Source: Xylaria sp. FL1777 (Eukaryota; Ascomycota; Sordariomycetes; Xylariales; Xylariaceae). From it: DNA of 64,000 nucleotides. Where the stretch lies: contig MU400591.1 in the NCBI GenBank assembly GCA_022578965.1, positions 62,001 through 126,000 of the forward strand, in the 5' to 3' direction. The notes under the pieces are model-generated. The model was given only the letters and a program-made list of their open reading frames with translations, made no database searches and had not been told where the DNA came from. The translations under genes were made by a program, and so were the position numbers. Positions 49,401 through 62,374 of the stretch are shown here, one piece after another. Within the stretch, counting starts at the first letter, position 1; each line of letters starts with the position of its first letter.

Positions 49401-52400
49401 TGCAATATTAAAAAAAACAACTTAATAAATAGCAAGCTAAATAATAGCTTTATTATAACTAATTAAAACTTTATATAAAGCATTTTTTATAATGCAAACA
49501 GTACTAAAGTTTTATAAAGCTATATATTAAGCAGAAAAATTAGCGTAAATATGTTTTAAGCTAATTGTTATAAGCTTTTAACTAAAAAAGCTGCTTTTTA
49601 TTAAACAAAAAGTAAAAAAAAACCTAAAAAACAAAAAAAAAAGCCTTTTATAAGTTAAACAATCAAAAAAATTTATTTAAATAATAATAAGTTTTTTACT
49701 TAGCTTAATATTAAAAATATATAAATAAACAACAATTTTTACAAGCAAAATATTTTATTAAAACTAAAGAGTTTTAATCGTTAAAAGCTTTAAAGAATTT
49801 AAAAAGCAAAACTTATAAAAAGAAGCTTGAAATTTGAAAAAATATAAGCTAGAAAGTTTAAGGACTTTTTGAACAAAAAAACAAATATTATTTTTAAGAA
49901 CTTTATATTAGAAGTTTTAAAGTACTTTAGTGTTTTTATTTAAATAATTGCTTAAATAAAAGCTAAGTTATATTTTAAAGCAGCAAAAATACTTAAGCTA
50001 ATACTAAAAATAATATTACTACTTTTAAATAACTTTAATAAAAGTTTAAGTTAGCAAATTAAATTAAATATGCTATAACTTATTTTAAAAAAAAAAAGCA
50101 ATAAATTAAAATATAAAGCTTAATTAAAAACTTTATTGCAAGAAATTTTAACTTAAATAAACATAAAGAATGCTTTTTTTTATAAAAGCATAAACTTTTC
50201 GAAAAATAATATAAGATTTTAATAGCTAGCAGTTAAAAAAGCATAAAAAAGTTTTTAGCTAGTATTATAATCAGCTAGTTAGCTTAATAAACATAAATTG
50301 CTAAATAGTACTTGCAAAACTAGCTTTTTATTAGATTATTTAATAGTACAAATAAATAAAAAAATAAAATATAACAGTTTTATTATATATATTTATATGC
50401 TTTAATTTAGCTTTATAGCTGCTTTTTTAAATAAGCAACGCTATAAAATAATAAAAGTTTTTTGCGATTAAAACTAATAGAATAATTAAGTAATGTTGTT
50501 TTTTGCTTATATTGTTTTAAATTTTTAAACGTTAAAAAACAAGCTAAAGTTCAATAAAATACTTTTTAAGATTTTAAACTAATGTAATATTATATATTTA
50601 TTATTTAAAAATAACCTAAAAAAGCAAAAGTTATTAATTATTATACTTATGCTGCTTTTAAAAAAAGTAGTATTTTTAACTAAACTTTAGCTTTATGCTA
50701 ATTTTACGCTAGTAGCGCTAAAAAAAAAAAAAAGGCTTAAAAAGCTAATATAGCTAGTATTAATAGTTTTAAAAAGCGTTAATTAAACTTTTAACCCTTT
50801 TAAAATAAAGATTTATAGAAAGTATAACAATTATACTAGTAGTAGTAGCTTAAATTTATTTAAAAAAACATTAAAGTATAAATTTTATAATAAAAAAGAT
50901 TTAAGCTTAATAAATTATTTTAACTAAGAATATTTAAGCTTTTTAGATTTATGTTTTATGTTAGCTTTACTGCTAAAATTGCGAAGTATTTTAGCTATAT
51001 TTTTAAGCGTTGTAAAGCTAAAAAAATATATATAGCTTTATTTAAAGCTTACTATAAAAATAAAAAACAAAATTTACGAAAAAAATATTACTAGAATTAT
51101 TAATTTTAAAGTGCAATTTAGCATTATTATAGATTTATTTGTTAATAAAAATAGCTTTGCTACTAGGAATACAAATATAACTTAAAAAAAATTTAATTAA
51201 ACTAGCGATTTAGTTAAATGCGTAAAATGCTTAAAAACTACTATTTAAATAAATAAGAAATTGCTGCTTTTTTTGCTATATATAGTTAGCAAAAAACAGA
51301 CTATTTACTTTTTATTGCTAAAAATAAACTTTATTATAAAGTTTTAAATAAGTTTATATTTTTAAGGCCTTTATATAATAGCTAATATAATACTTAAAAC
51401 AAGCTAAATTATTATATTAATAATAAAATATATTAAAGAACTAAGTTTAAAAGCTTAAAAACGTTAGTAACTAAAAAACTAATATATATTTGCTAAACTA
51501 TTAGTTTAATAAATAAGCTATAAAAGGCATAAAAATACTAAACCTTAAATAAGAAATCTAATAATTAATAAAAAAAAGCAAAAGAAAAATTAGAAAAACA
51601 TAGTTTAAAAAAGTATGCAAATGCAAGCTTTTAAAAAAATTAAAACTTATATAATAATATAACATTAGCAGCTTTTTTAATTTTTTTTACATAAAATATC
51701 GAACTTTTTAAAAATTTAAAAATATAGAACGATAAAAAAATCTGTGCTATTTTTAATAATAATTAACTACTTAAAATACTTTTAGTTGTAATAAAAAAAA
51801 CATTAAAGCAAAAAAATGCTAAAAAATTAATAATTGCAAAAACTAAAAATCTTACATATAAATTAAAAAGCAAGTATAACTTAATTATAACTTTAATTTA
51901 AGCATTATTAACTTTTTAAGCTTTAAAAACTAACAAATTAATAAAAAGTAAAACAATAATTTTAAATATAATATATAAAACAAAAGATAAAAAGATTTAT
52001 TCTAAAAATAATATGCTATTTAATAGTACTGTTTTATTTAGATTTTATAAGTAAAAAAAGCAAGCTTTAAAAAAAACAAGCTATTACTTAAAAAATCTTA
52101 CGCTGTTTTAACAAAATAGCATTTATTAAAATATATATTTATATTTTAGCACTACTTTTAAAAGCATTTAATTAATTATTAAACAACTAGCTGTTTTTTT
52201 AAAGAAGTTTTATATAACTAACTTTACTTAATAAAAAGCAGTATTATTAACTAAAATATAGTATTGCAAAAAAATAGCACTTTTTTAGGACTTTTTTAAA
52301 ATAAAAAAAATATATAACGAAATTTTTTTTCTTTATAAAATTAAAACAGTTTTTTATAAAGCATAGTAAGTTTATAGCATTCTAATTTTTAAACTTTTAA

Positions 52401-55400
52401 AAAACATTATTATAAAAGTTTTAAAAACTTAACTTAAGCATAGCGTTTTTAAAAAAGCTTATAGTTTATATTATAACGTTTAGTTTTTAATGCAAAAAAA
52501 AAGTAAAAAAGTTCGATTAATTAATTTAGCTATAAAAATAAACGTAGTTATTATATATAATGCTAATTTTTTTTAGAGCTATAATAAATTCTTTAAAAAG
52601 TTTACAATATATAAAGTAATTTTTATAGTTAATTTATTTTTAAAATACAATTAAATATTATTTTTTATTTTTAGCCGAGCAATAATTGCTTTTTTTATAC
52701 TAATAAGCTTTTTTTAAATAATTACTTTTTTATAAAAAGCAATAAATTTAATAGCTTAATTTTTAAAAGTATTATTAAAGGTTTTATATAATATATTACT
52801 AATAAAATGTAAACCTTTTTTTAATAATGTAGTAATTAAGAAACTTACTACTAAGTATAATAATTGTAAAGTTACCTTAAAAATTAAGCAGTTTATATTA
52901 AAGTATTTTAAAAATTTTAATGTTATGCTGCTTAATTTTAAGCTAGCTAAAATTATAGCTAGCATACTTAAAAGCAAATAAGCAAAACAAACAACTAAAA
53001 TAGTTAGCTATATATGTAGCACTAATAACAAAAGCTTAATAAAAGCAAAAGTAATAAAAATTTTTAAGTAAAAAACTTGCAAAAATATTATAAAAGTACA
53101 GTTTTTTTTAGAAATAACAGTATATTACTAGATATAAATATAGAGGTATGCTATAATTGCAAAACTATTAATAGTTTTATTATAGAAAAATAAGCTGTTT
53201 TGCTTTAAAAAACCGTAAAAAAAAGCTATAAAAAAGCTTTAAAAAGCTATTATAATAGCTTTTATTTTTATTACTTTTAATTATATAAAAAAACCTATTT
53301 AGCTAAAAGTAAATATTTTTAGAACTAGCTAAAGTGCTATTTTATGTTAAAAAGTTAATAAAGCTATTAAATTAGCAAAATATAAGTTTAGAACATAAAA
53401 AAGCTTTAAAAAAAGATATAATGCTATAAAGCTAAAAAGGCTTACTATTGTTAAAACTTTTTAAAAGTTGCAAAACTATTTTTATAAAATTATATTTTAT
53501 TTAGAAACTAATGCAAAGGTTTTTATAGCATAGCTAAATAATAGATTTTTAGCATTGCTAAATGCTTAATTAACGAAATAAATAATATATATAAAGACTT
53601 TTGATTTTATATTTTATTATATGCTAAAAAAAAAACATATAACTGCTAATAGGCTTTTTAAGAAACCTTTTAAGCTATTAAATAAGTTAAATAATTATTA
53701 AGAAAAAAATATAAAAAATTTTATTGATTTTTAATTATATATAATAGCTATTATTATTACATATAGAAAATTAAGCAATTAACTAGTTAAAAGCTTAGTA
53801 TATTAAAAAATAGAACTTTTGCTATATTTAAAAGAAGATTAAAGCAAAAAAAGCAGGTAGATTATTAAGTATTTTGTTTTTAAGCAAGTTTTAAAAAAAT
53901 TTACAACAAAGAAAAAGCAGAGTTACTTTAAAAAAAAAGCCCTTAAATTTTTTGTTAATAAGTTTATTTTTTAAAAAAAAGCAAAGTTTAAAAAAATGCT
54001 AAAAAAAGTTATTAATAACAAAAAAACCTAAAAAGCTTTTATTAAGAAAAACTATAAAAGAATAACTTATAAAAGCTAAATATTTATAACTTAACAAATA
54101 ACTTAAAAATATTACTAAAAAGGCTTTTATTGAAATATTTATGTTGCAATTGCTAGTTGCTTTAATTGCTAAAAATTTGCAAATAGCAAAAGAACTAAAA
54201 AACACTGTTTTAATTACTTTTTAGATCTTTTAGTTTTTTAAGTTATAAATGTGCAAACTATACTATTAAGCAACAGATTTAAAGCTATTATAAAAGCAAA
54301 ATATAAAATAACAACTTATTTAAAAGCTAAACTTTTAAAACACGTAGATTTTTTAAAAATACTTAAATTTATTAAAGAAAAAATTATGTTTTAACATAAA
54401 GTTTTTATAAAAATTAAGTATAATAATAGCTTTAAATTTAAAAAAGAAGTAAAAAACGCAGTAAATATTTTAAGCTATAAAATAAACTATAGTTTAGCTT
54501 ATTATTTTTAAGCCTAAAGCTTTATTAAAAAAGGCTATAAGCTAATAAAAAAAAGCTTTATATAAATAACAAATAAAACTAGAAAAAATTAGCTAAAATA
54601 TTTAAACTTAGTAATATAAGCAGATTGCACTTTTATGTATTACTATAACTATAGCTTATATAAGCTAATATATAAAAAAATGCTAATTTTGCTAATAAAA
54701 AATGTAATACTAACATAAAAAGTAATTAAATAGCAAAATGTTACTTTTTATAAGAATTTTATTAAAGCTAAAGTTAGGCAATTAAAATGTTATAACTAAA
54801 ATATTATAAAGGTTAAAGCAATTATAACTAAGAAAAAAAGATTAGCTGCAAAAGCTAAATCTTAAAAAAACGTTTATAAAATTAAGCAATTATTTAAAAA
54901 GGGCTTTTTTGTTTTTTTTTATAATATTATGCTTTTAATAAATAAGTTTAACAACAAAAAGCTGCTATATAAATAGATTAGCTTTTATAAAATTAAAGAA
55001 AATATTAATTATAAGCAATATTAATTAGCAGAACTAACTAGCAAAAAATTAAAAAGGTTGTTTTTTTTTAAAAGATTAAAGCAATTTATATAAAATAACT
55101 AAAAGTATTAAAAACTAAAGAATTTTAACTTTAATATATAAACTATTAATACTGCAGCTATTTATTAAGAACTAAACTAAAATAATAAAGCTTTTAATAA
55201 TTAAAGCTATAGTAGTTAAGCTACAAAAAATAAAAAAAATATAATAAGTTATAAAAGCTTTTTAAGTTTATAAAAGCTATAATATAACTTTTAGTACTTT
55301 AAATATTTTAAGTGCTAAAAAATATAATAGCTTATTTTATTTTTTTAGCTATTATATTATAAAGCGCTTTAAAAAGTAATAACTAATAAAAGCTAAAGCA

Positions 55401-58400
55401 ATAGATTTTTTTTTTTTTACTTTTTGTTTTTTTACTAATTGTTTTGTTCTTTATTTTTACTAATGATATAAGTTTATATAATTAAGTTATAATGTACGAA
55501 ATTATTTTTTTTTGCTTAAAACTAAGCGCATTTTTTATAGCTTTTTTTTTATTAGTTTTATATTTGTTAGTTTTATAGCAGCTAATTTATTAGTACTTTT
55601 TTTATTATTACGCTAAAAACATAAGTTTTTATTTTATTTTAACGTTTTTTAAATAGCTAAGTAGCTTAGTTTTAATATAAATTATTATTGCTTTTTTTTA
55701 AAAATGCATAAAAACAAAAAAAATAAAAATAAAAACTGCTTATTAATTTTAACTACTTAAGTTTATTTTACTGCACTAATGCTTGCGTATAAGTTTTTTT
55801 ACTTTTAATTGCTTTATTACCTTTATTTAAAACTAAACAGCTTTTTTTGCTTTTAGTTCAAACTATTTAATATTTAATAAAAACTTTAGAACTATTAAAA
55901 AACAAAAAACATTATTATTACATTTTAAAAAGTTATTAGTTTATACTTTACGCGCTTAAATTACTAGTAATAACTTAGAGCTACTATTAAGCAATAATAA
56001 GTATTTAATAAAATAATAAACATTTAAGCAAAGTTTAAAGCAAGCTTAATAAAAATAGAATTTTGCTATAAAAAATTAAGCAGGATTATTTAATTATATA
56101 AAGTTAAAAAAATAAAAACTAAAAAAAAAACAAAAAGAGATTTAACGATTTAGTATTAATAATTCTTATTTTATATATTTTTAATTTTTTTATTGCAGAA
56201 GTTTTATATATTTGCTTTTATAAATGTTGCAACTTAACTTTTTATATAATAACTATTTTTTTTTTATTTATTACGCTTAAAAAGGAATTTATAAGCTATG
56301 TAATAAAAAAAAATAATTATAAATTATATTAAAAAGAATATTGCTATATAAGCAAATTGTTTAATTTTTTTATTTTATTTTACTTTATATAACTTATTTG
56401 ATTTATTTTTTTAGCTATTTTTTTAAACACTTAGGCATTATGCTAATTTTTTAAGCAATACTAAATTATTGCTTACTAATATTACTTTTAATAAGCTAAG
56501 CAACAAAATTAGCTTAAAAAAAACGTTTTAATTTATATTTTAATTTAGTTTTTTTTTTAATTAAGTAAACAAGAGTATTTTTAGTTAAAACTATTTGTTT
56601 TTTGGAGTTTTTAAGCATAAAATCTTTTTTAATTGCTGCAGTTATTATATTAGCTTTAAAATATTTAGCTATGTTGCTTTTGGACTTATAAAATAAATAG
56701 TTTTATAATTAAATAATAAACGCGCAGTTAGCATATATACTAGACTTTTATTTTGAAATAGTGCAGCAAAAAAAAAAAAAATAAAGCTTTATATACTTTT
56801 TGCTTTTAGCTATTATTAATAACTATTTATAATACTTATAAAGTATAGCATTTTATATTTTAAATAGCTATATAAATATAGCTATAAGTTAACAAAAGTT
56901 ATAAAAGATTTAATATATATATTTGCTTTAAAAACTGCTTTTAGTTGCTTTTATATATAATAAGCAAAATTTTAAATGTTTTTGCTTTTTTATTTAGCTA
57001 AAGCTAGCTTAAATATATTAATTTATATAGCATATATAAAAAAAATTATAATTAATTTTTTATTAAACATATTTACTACTAGCGTTATTACTAAGAATTT
57101 TGATTTATAAATAGTTTAGTGCTTAATTATATAAAACAAAAAAAGTTAGCTAAATAAAAAAAACAAGATCTAAAAAAAAAAAAAGCATATATATTTTACT
57201 ATTTGTTAGTAAACTTAACTTTTTAAATATTATAAGTATAACTGTTTATTAGCTAAGTAATATTAATTTTTTAAATATTAGTTAACTATTATAATGCTTT
57301 TTAATTATTTAAAACTTTATTAATAATGCAAGAATTGTTTTTTAAGTGTTTAATTAAATAAGCATTAATTATGCTACTTAAAAACAAAAACTTTATAATA
57401 AAAGCGTAATTTAAGTAATTTAAAGATTTAAGTACTAAGGAAAAAAATTGCAAAAAAGATTTAAGCTTTAGAACTACTTAAAAAAAAACAGATTAAAAAA
57501 AAAAACAAGCTTTTTTTTTATACTTACTAAAGCTTAAATTATTTATTTTATTATTAGTAGCAATAAATGTTTAAAAAAAGTAAGTTATAAATATATTAAA
57601 AAAAAGTTAAAAAATAACTATTTAGCTAACTAAAACTACTTTATTTGTTTATTTTTTAATTAATACTAATATAAATATATAAAAAATAATTATTATAAAA
57701 GCATTTAGCAATTAATAATTTATTTTAGCAATAAAATAATTAATTAATAAATTAAAAATAGTATAATAAGTTTATAAAAAAAAAGTATACTAGTTTAAAA
57801 ATATATATTTTGGCTTTTTTTTTATTATATTTGCTTTATTAAACTTTTTATTTATACTTAACTTTGCTATTTTATTTACTTAATAAGTTTTAACTTTTTA
57901 TATTTAGTATAAATGCTTTTAGCATTTATATTTAAAAAATCTTGCAATTACTAAAAAATAATAACTTAAATTAATAATTAAAAATATTAAACTATATAAA
58001 GCAAGCAGTACTAATATTAATACTTATATTTTATATTTTTTATATTATTTGCTTTTATACTTTTGATTTATATTAGAATTTTTAACTTGCTTGCATTTTT
58101 TATTAAATTGTAAAACATAGCAAAAGCATATATATGCTTAAATATTATTAGGAATTGCTTTTATTATATATATATGCTTTTAATTATTATATTTTTTATT
58201 ATTAAAAAAGTTATTAGTACTGCAGATTAACTAAAAATAGAGGTATTTTTTTTTAAAAGTTTTGTAAAGCTAATATTTAATACTAAGGCGTATAAGCAAC
58301 TAACATAAAAAATAGCAAACTTTAAAAAAAAAACAAAAAAGAAAAAAAATAAGCATGTATATATAAACTTAATTACTAATTATAAGGAGCTTTTTTTTAA

Positions 58401-60819
58401 GAACTAATAGCTTTTTAAAAATAGCTTTAAAAAAAAGCTAATAATTATTAAAAATTTAAAGTATAAAAAATATTTAGCTTACTAGCTTTTTTTATAAATT
58501 AAAAAACTAAATATAAAAAATGTTTAGCTAAAAAATATACTGCTTTTTTTAGTTAATGTTTTTTTAAAGTTTGTTTTAAAGTTTTATTTTATATAAAAAA
58601 AAATAACCTTTATAAAAAGTTTGTTTTTTAAAGACCTAGAAAAAAAAAAAAAAGTAGTACTAAAAAAGCACTTTAGTTATACGTTTTTTAAAAATAGTAA
58701 AACTTGCTAGAACTTATTTTTAAACTTAGTTTAATAAATATAAAAAAAAGTAATATATTTAATATACAGAAAGTATTATAATAAAAAAGCGTTAAAATAT
58801 TAGTAGTTTATATTATATGTAATTTTAATAAAAGTTTTTTATACTTTTAATTTGTTGCTTAGTAAAAAAGCGCTTAATTTTTAAAAAAAAGCTTTTATAG
58901 TATACTTTGTTATATAAAACCGCTTAATAAATGCAAATAAAATACTATTTTATATGCTTAAACTAAAGATTAAATATTTAAAAGCATTTTTATAAGCTAC
59001 AAACTAAATATTAGAATTTATAGCTATAAAAAGTTTTATAATGTTAATATAGTATTTATTTAAAATTAAAAAATACTGCAAAAATAATGATTTTTGCTTT
59101 AATAAGTTTAATATTACGTTTATAAAAAATTTAATAGTTTTAGCAATAAAGCTAAAACTATATAAAAAATAAAAACTTGCGGTATAAAAACTAAATATTT
59201 AGCAGTTATTATTTATAGAATCTTTAAAAAAACTGCTATTAAAAAAAGCTTTAAATAATTATTAAAAGAATAATAATATAAAACATTTTAATAAACTAAA
59301 GCTTTATAATAAACAAAAGCTAGCTTATTATTTTTTGCTAAGTGAAGTTTTAAAAACAATATATAAAAATAATAAAAAGTAATAGCTAAAAACTTTTTTT
59401 TTAGAACAATAAACAGCTATTAAAAAAACTTATTAGTATAAACAAAAGTATTTAAATTATTAAAGAAAGCTTGCTGTTTATAGCTGTTATAAAAACTTTT
59501 ACAAAATAAATACTACAGAATAAAGAATTAAAGCTGTTTATATTATAAATATCTTTATAAAGCTAAACGCTAAAAAATAGCTAAATAAGCACAAAATAAA
59601 AGCTTTACTAAACGTATTACTTTAGCTATATATAAATAAAAAAGCTAAAGCTTTAAAAATAAGTATTAAACTTAAGTATAGCTAGTTTATAAAAAATTTT
59701 TTTATAAACTAGCAAAACGTAAAGTAAGCTGCAATAATTGCTGCAATTTTTTAAATAAAATATTTTATAATAAAATATTGCTTAAATAATTACTAGATTA
59801 TTATTTTTATTAATACTGTTTTAAAAGTAGTATATATTTTAAACTTTAAATATGTTACTAATAAAAATAACAAACAAGTTTTTTAAAAATTACAAAAGTA
59901 TTAAACAATAAAGCATTTTAATATAAAGGTTATATTAAGCTATTTTATATTTTTTTGCTTTTGTTAGCGCAATAACTATATATACAGGTTTATTAAAGCT
60001 TTATATTTATATTACGTGTTTTGCAACTTAATAAGCTAGTATTTAAGAAAAAGTGTTAACAATTAAAAAAGTTATAAATAGCTTATTTAATTTTTAAAAG
60101 CAAACTTTAAAAGGTATTTTAACTTTAAGTTGCAAAAAGATTTGCGTTTATTGCTTTTAATAAGCGCTAAGCTTTATTATTTTTTAAAAGGACTAAAAGT
60201 AATTTTTTTTAGATTTAATAAGTTAGCTTTTTTATTATTAAGCGCTAAAAATACATAAAGTAAAAAAAAAACGCTAAAAAAAAAACTAAAAGTTAATTGT
60301 TTTGTTTTTTTAATGCTTTTTACTTTAAAGCGTAAAAAAGGTTTCTAGCAAAAAAAACTAACAATTATACTAAAAAAGTTATATTATAAGCAATATAAAA
60401 ACATTTTAGTAGTACAAAGTTATTTTGCTATAAAAACTTTTATAAATATTTTTTTTTTTAAGTATAGTAAGCTAAGTATAAAACTTGGCTAGGCTTAATA
60501 GTTTAAAAGAAAAAAAATATAAATTTTTTATAAGCATTTTTACAAAAAAAACGCTAAGCATTTTTAAAGGCTTTTGCTTATATATTTAGATATATAAAAA
60601 GGCTAAAACTAGTTTTAATAAAGCTATAATGTTTTTATAAGCGTTAAAGCTTAAGCTACTTTTAAACGTAGCAAAAAAAATAAAAAAGAACTTATAAAAC
60701 TAAATAAGCAAAAGAAAATAATATTAACTTTGTTTAAAAAACGCTAATAAAAATAAAGAACTATATAATTATAAGTATTAAAATAAACTAAAAGCAGCTA
60801 TATTTTAATAAAAAAAGAT

Positions 60820-61123
60820 TAAAGTAAAGTAAAATAGCTAAATAAGCTAACTAGCTAATTAAAGTAAGTTTAAGCTAAGTTATATAGTAAAAATAAAAGT
60901 ATAAGTATTGCGTTAGATTTTAAAGTATAAACTTAACAAATACGCAAAAAAAGATGGAAATTAGCTACAGTTGCTTTATTCGTATTGTTAAATAGCCCTT
61001 TAATTGATCGTTTAATTTCCTAATTTATATATGGCTTAATTGCTTAAATGCGTAAGTTATGACTTATTTTCTTGCAATTAGAGTGGTATAGTAAATCTTG
61101 CGCGATTGCACTGCTTTATTTTA
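60820..61123 (+). repeat. Right LTR of the 15-kb element
   Basis: 304 bp, TAAAGTAAAGTAAAATAG to GCTTTATTTTA, colinear with 46,143-46,446. All differences I saw are transitions. It is followed by ATACT. Confidence 0.88.
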
Positions 61124-61467
61124 ATACTATAAATAAATAAAGTATATTTAAATTAAATATTATAAAACTAAAAAACTTAAATATAAAAGCTTAATTTAAA
61201 TAAAATAAGTTTTTAAAAACTATAATTTAATAAATATTAATATTAAAGCTTTACTTAAACTTATTTTTAAGCAATAAAAAAGCACTATAAAAATTAAAGC
61301 TTATAAAGCTACTAAATAGTTTAATAATTATTGCTTTTTTTTTTAAAGCTTTTTACTTAACTTAACAAAGTAATAAAAAGAAAACTAAAGGTTTTTATAT
61401 AAAAACAATTAAAAAAACAAAACTTATATTATAAATAACAATATATTAAAATTATACTTAAAACAAA
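61124..61467 (+). mobile_element. Ty1/copia-type element, family 2, piece 3 (RNase H C-terminus and 3' UTR)
   Basis: After the 15-kb insertion the copia frame resumes: the Asn-Asn-x-Ile-Tyr ending piece 2 is followed here by a stretch with NIIKLKNLNIKA and, further on, ILILKLYLNLFLSN. These correspond to the copia C-terminus 'SKHIDI-YH--RE ... VPT---ADI-TK-L---F'. The following 120 bp is non-coding and leads to the repeat at 61,468. Confidence 0.75.
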
Positions 61468-61567
61468 GTATTATATATTATAATAACTAGTAATTTTAAT
61501 ATAAAAATAACATATAACTTAAAGTATTTTTAGTTACTATTGCTTAATACAAAAAGTACTCTTTTAT
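61468..61567 (+). repeat. 100-bp direct repeat, right copy: possible 3' LTR of the family 2 copia element
   Basis: Gap-free partner of 12,282-12,381, fully RIP-mutated. It lies about 120 bp after the end of the copia coding region, where a 3' LTR is expected. No target duplication is visible at 61,568, so this copy may be truncated there. Confidence 0.5.
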
Positions 61568-62207
61568 AGCCGAAGGTTTTTTGCATTACGAAGTAATGAG
61601 AAAGAAAAGCTTACGTTAACGTTGTAATAAGTAAAACAAAGTAAAACAATAATAAAAGATTAAAAACAAAGGGAAAAAGAAAACGCAGTAGCTTAATGTA
61701 GTTAGTTTCTCTAAAAAAGGCTAATTATATACTTTGTAATTCTAAGCGCTTTAGTTAGCTATAAATAAGCACACAAAATTAAATTTCTAACATAATTTAA
61801 AACATATAAACAATTTAAAGGTTTAAAAAGTAAAAAAATATAACGCATAACAAAAAAAAGTAGTATTAGTTTTAAACAAAGCATAAGTTTTATTTTAAGC
61901 TGCTATAAGTAAGTTAGCAATGCTTTTATTTAGCTTGCCTAAGTTTTTAGTAATTTAAAAATTGCTATTATGCTTACTGCTGCTTAAAAACTGTTTTTGT
62001 TTAGCTATATTAATAGCTTAATTTATATTAGTTTTTTTTAAATTATCTAAATTTATTAAAGCTTATGCTAACTTTTTTTTAAAAGTTAATAATAATAGCT
62101 TATTTATTTTAATAAGTAGCAAAAAAATACTAGCTAGCTTATTTTTATTAAAGCTTGCTTATTATGCAAGCTAATAAGCAAGCTTTTCTGTTTTGCTTAA
62201 TTACTTA

Positions 62208-62374
62208 CGCTTTTTTTACTTTAGCATAAAAAGTATTAATGTTTTTGTTTTTTTGTTTTTAGTATAAAAGCTACATAAGCTTTAGCTTTTTTTTTTTGCT
62301 TTTTTTTATTAGCTGCTATACGTTTTTTTTTTTTTTTATCTTTTTTTAAAAAACATTTATATTTTTAATTTTCT
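62208..62374 (+). repeat. Direct repeat of about 165 bp, first copy
   Basis: Shares AGCATAAAAAGTATTAATG, AAAGCTACATAAGCTTTAGC and CTGCTATACG with 63,637-63,801 in the same order. Differences are mainly C/T and G/A plus length changes in T runs. Confidence 0.7.

Larger units (their letters stand above)
46143..61123 (+). mobile_element. Very long LTR element (14,981 bp), superfamily unknown
   Basis: Bounded by 304-bp direct repeats (46,143-46,446 and 60,820-61,123) and a 4- to 5-bp target duplication (ATAC, perhaps ATACT, at 46,139-46,142 and 61,124-61,127). Copia RNase H coding sequence is interrupted exactly here and resumes on the other side, which proves an insertion. TTGGTATTTTTAG follows the left LTR and could be a tRNA primer site. 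AAAAAAAGA precedes the right LTR and could be the polypurine tract; both suggest plus orientation. The 14.4-kb interior is RIP-mutated. I looked for RT, integrase, protease and zinc-knuckle signatures on the plus strand and found none I would defend. It could be a giant LTR element, one with cargo, or one holding a further insertion whose ends I missed. Confidence 0.8.

Noticed and set aside
53145..53200. CYNC-like peptide that could be a retroviral zinc knuckle in the 15-kb element
   Set aside because: The His and last Cys are not at the right spacing and cannot be recovered by assuming C-to-T or G-to-A changes. No neighbouring gag or pol peptide supports it.
12282..61567. Target duplication for the 100-bp repeat pair
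   Set aside because: The bases outside the left copy (ATGTG) and the right copy (TAGCC) do not match in any shift I tried, so the LTR status remains a hypothesis.
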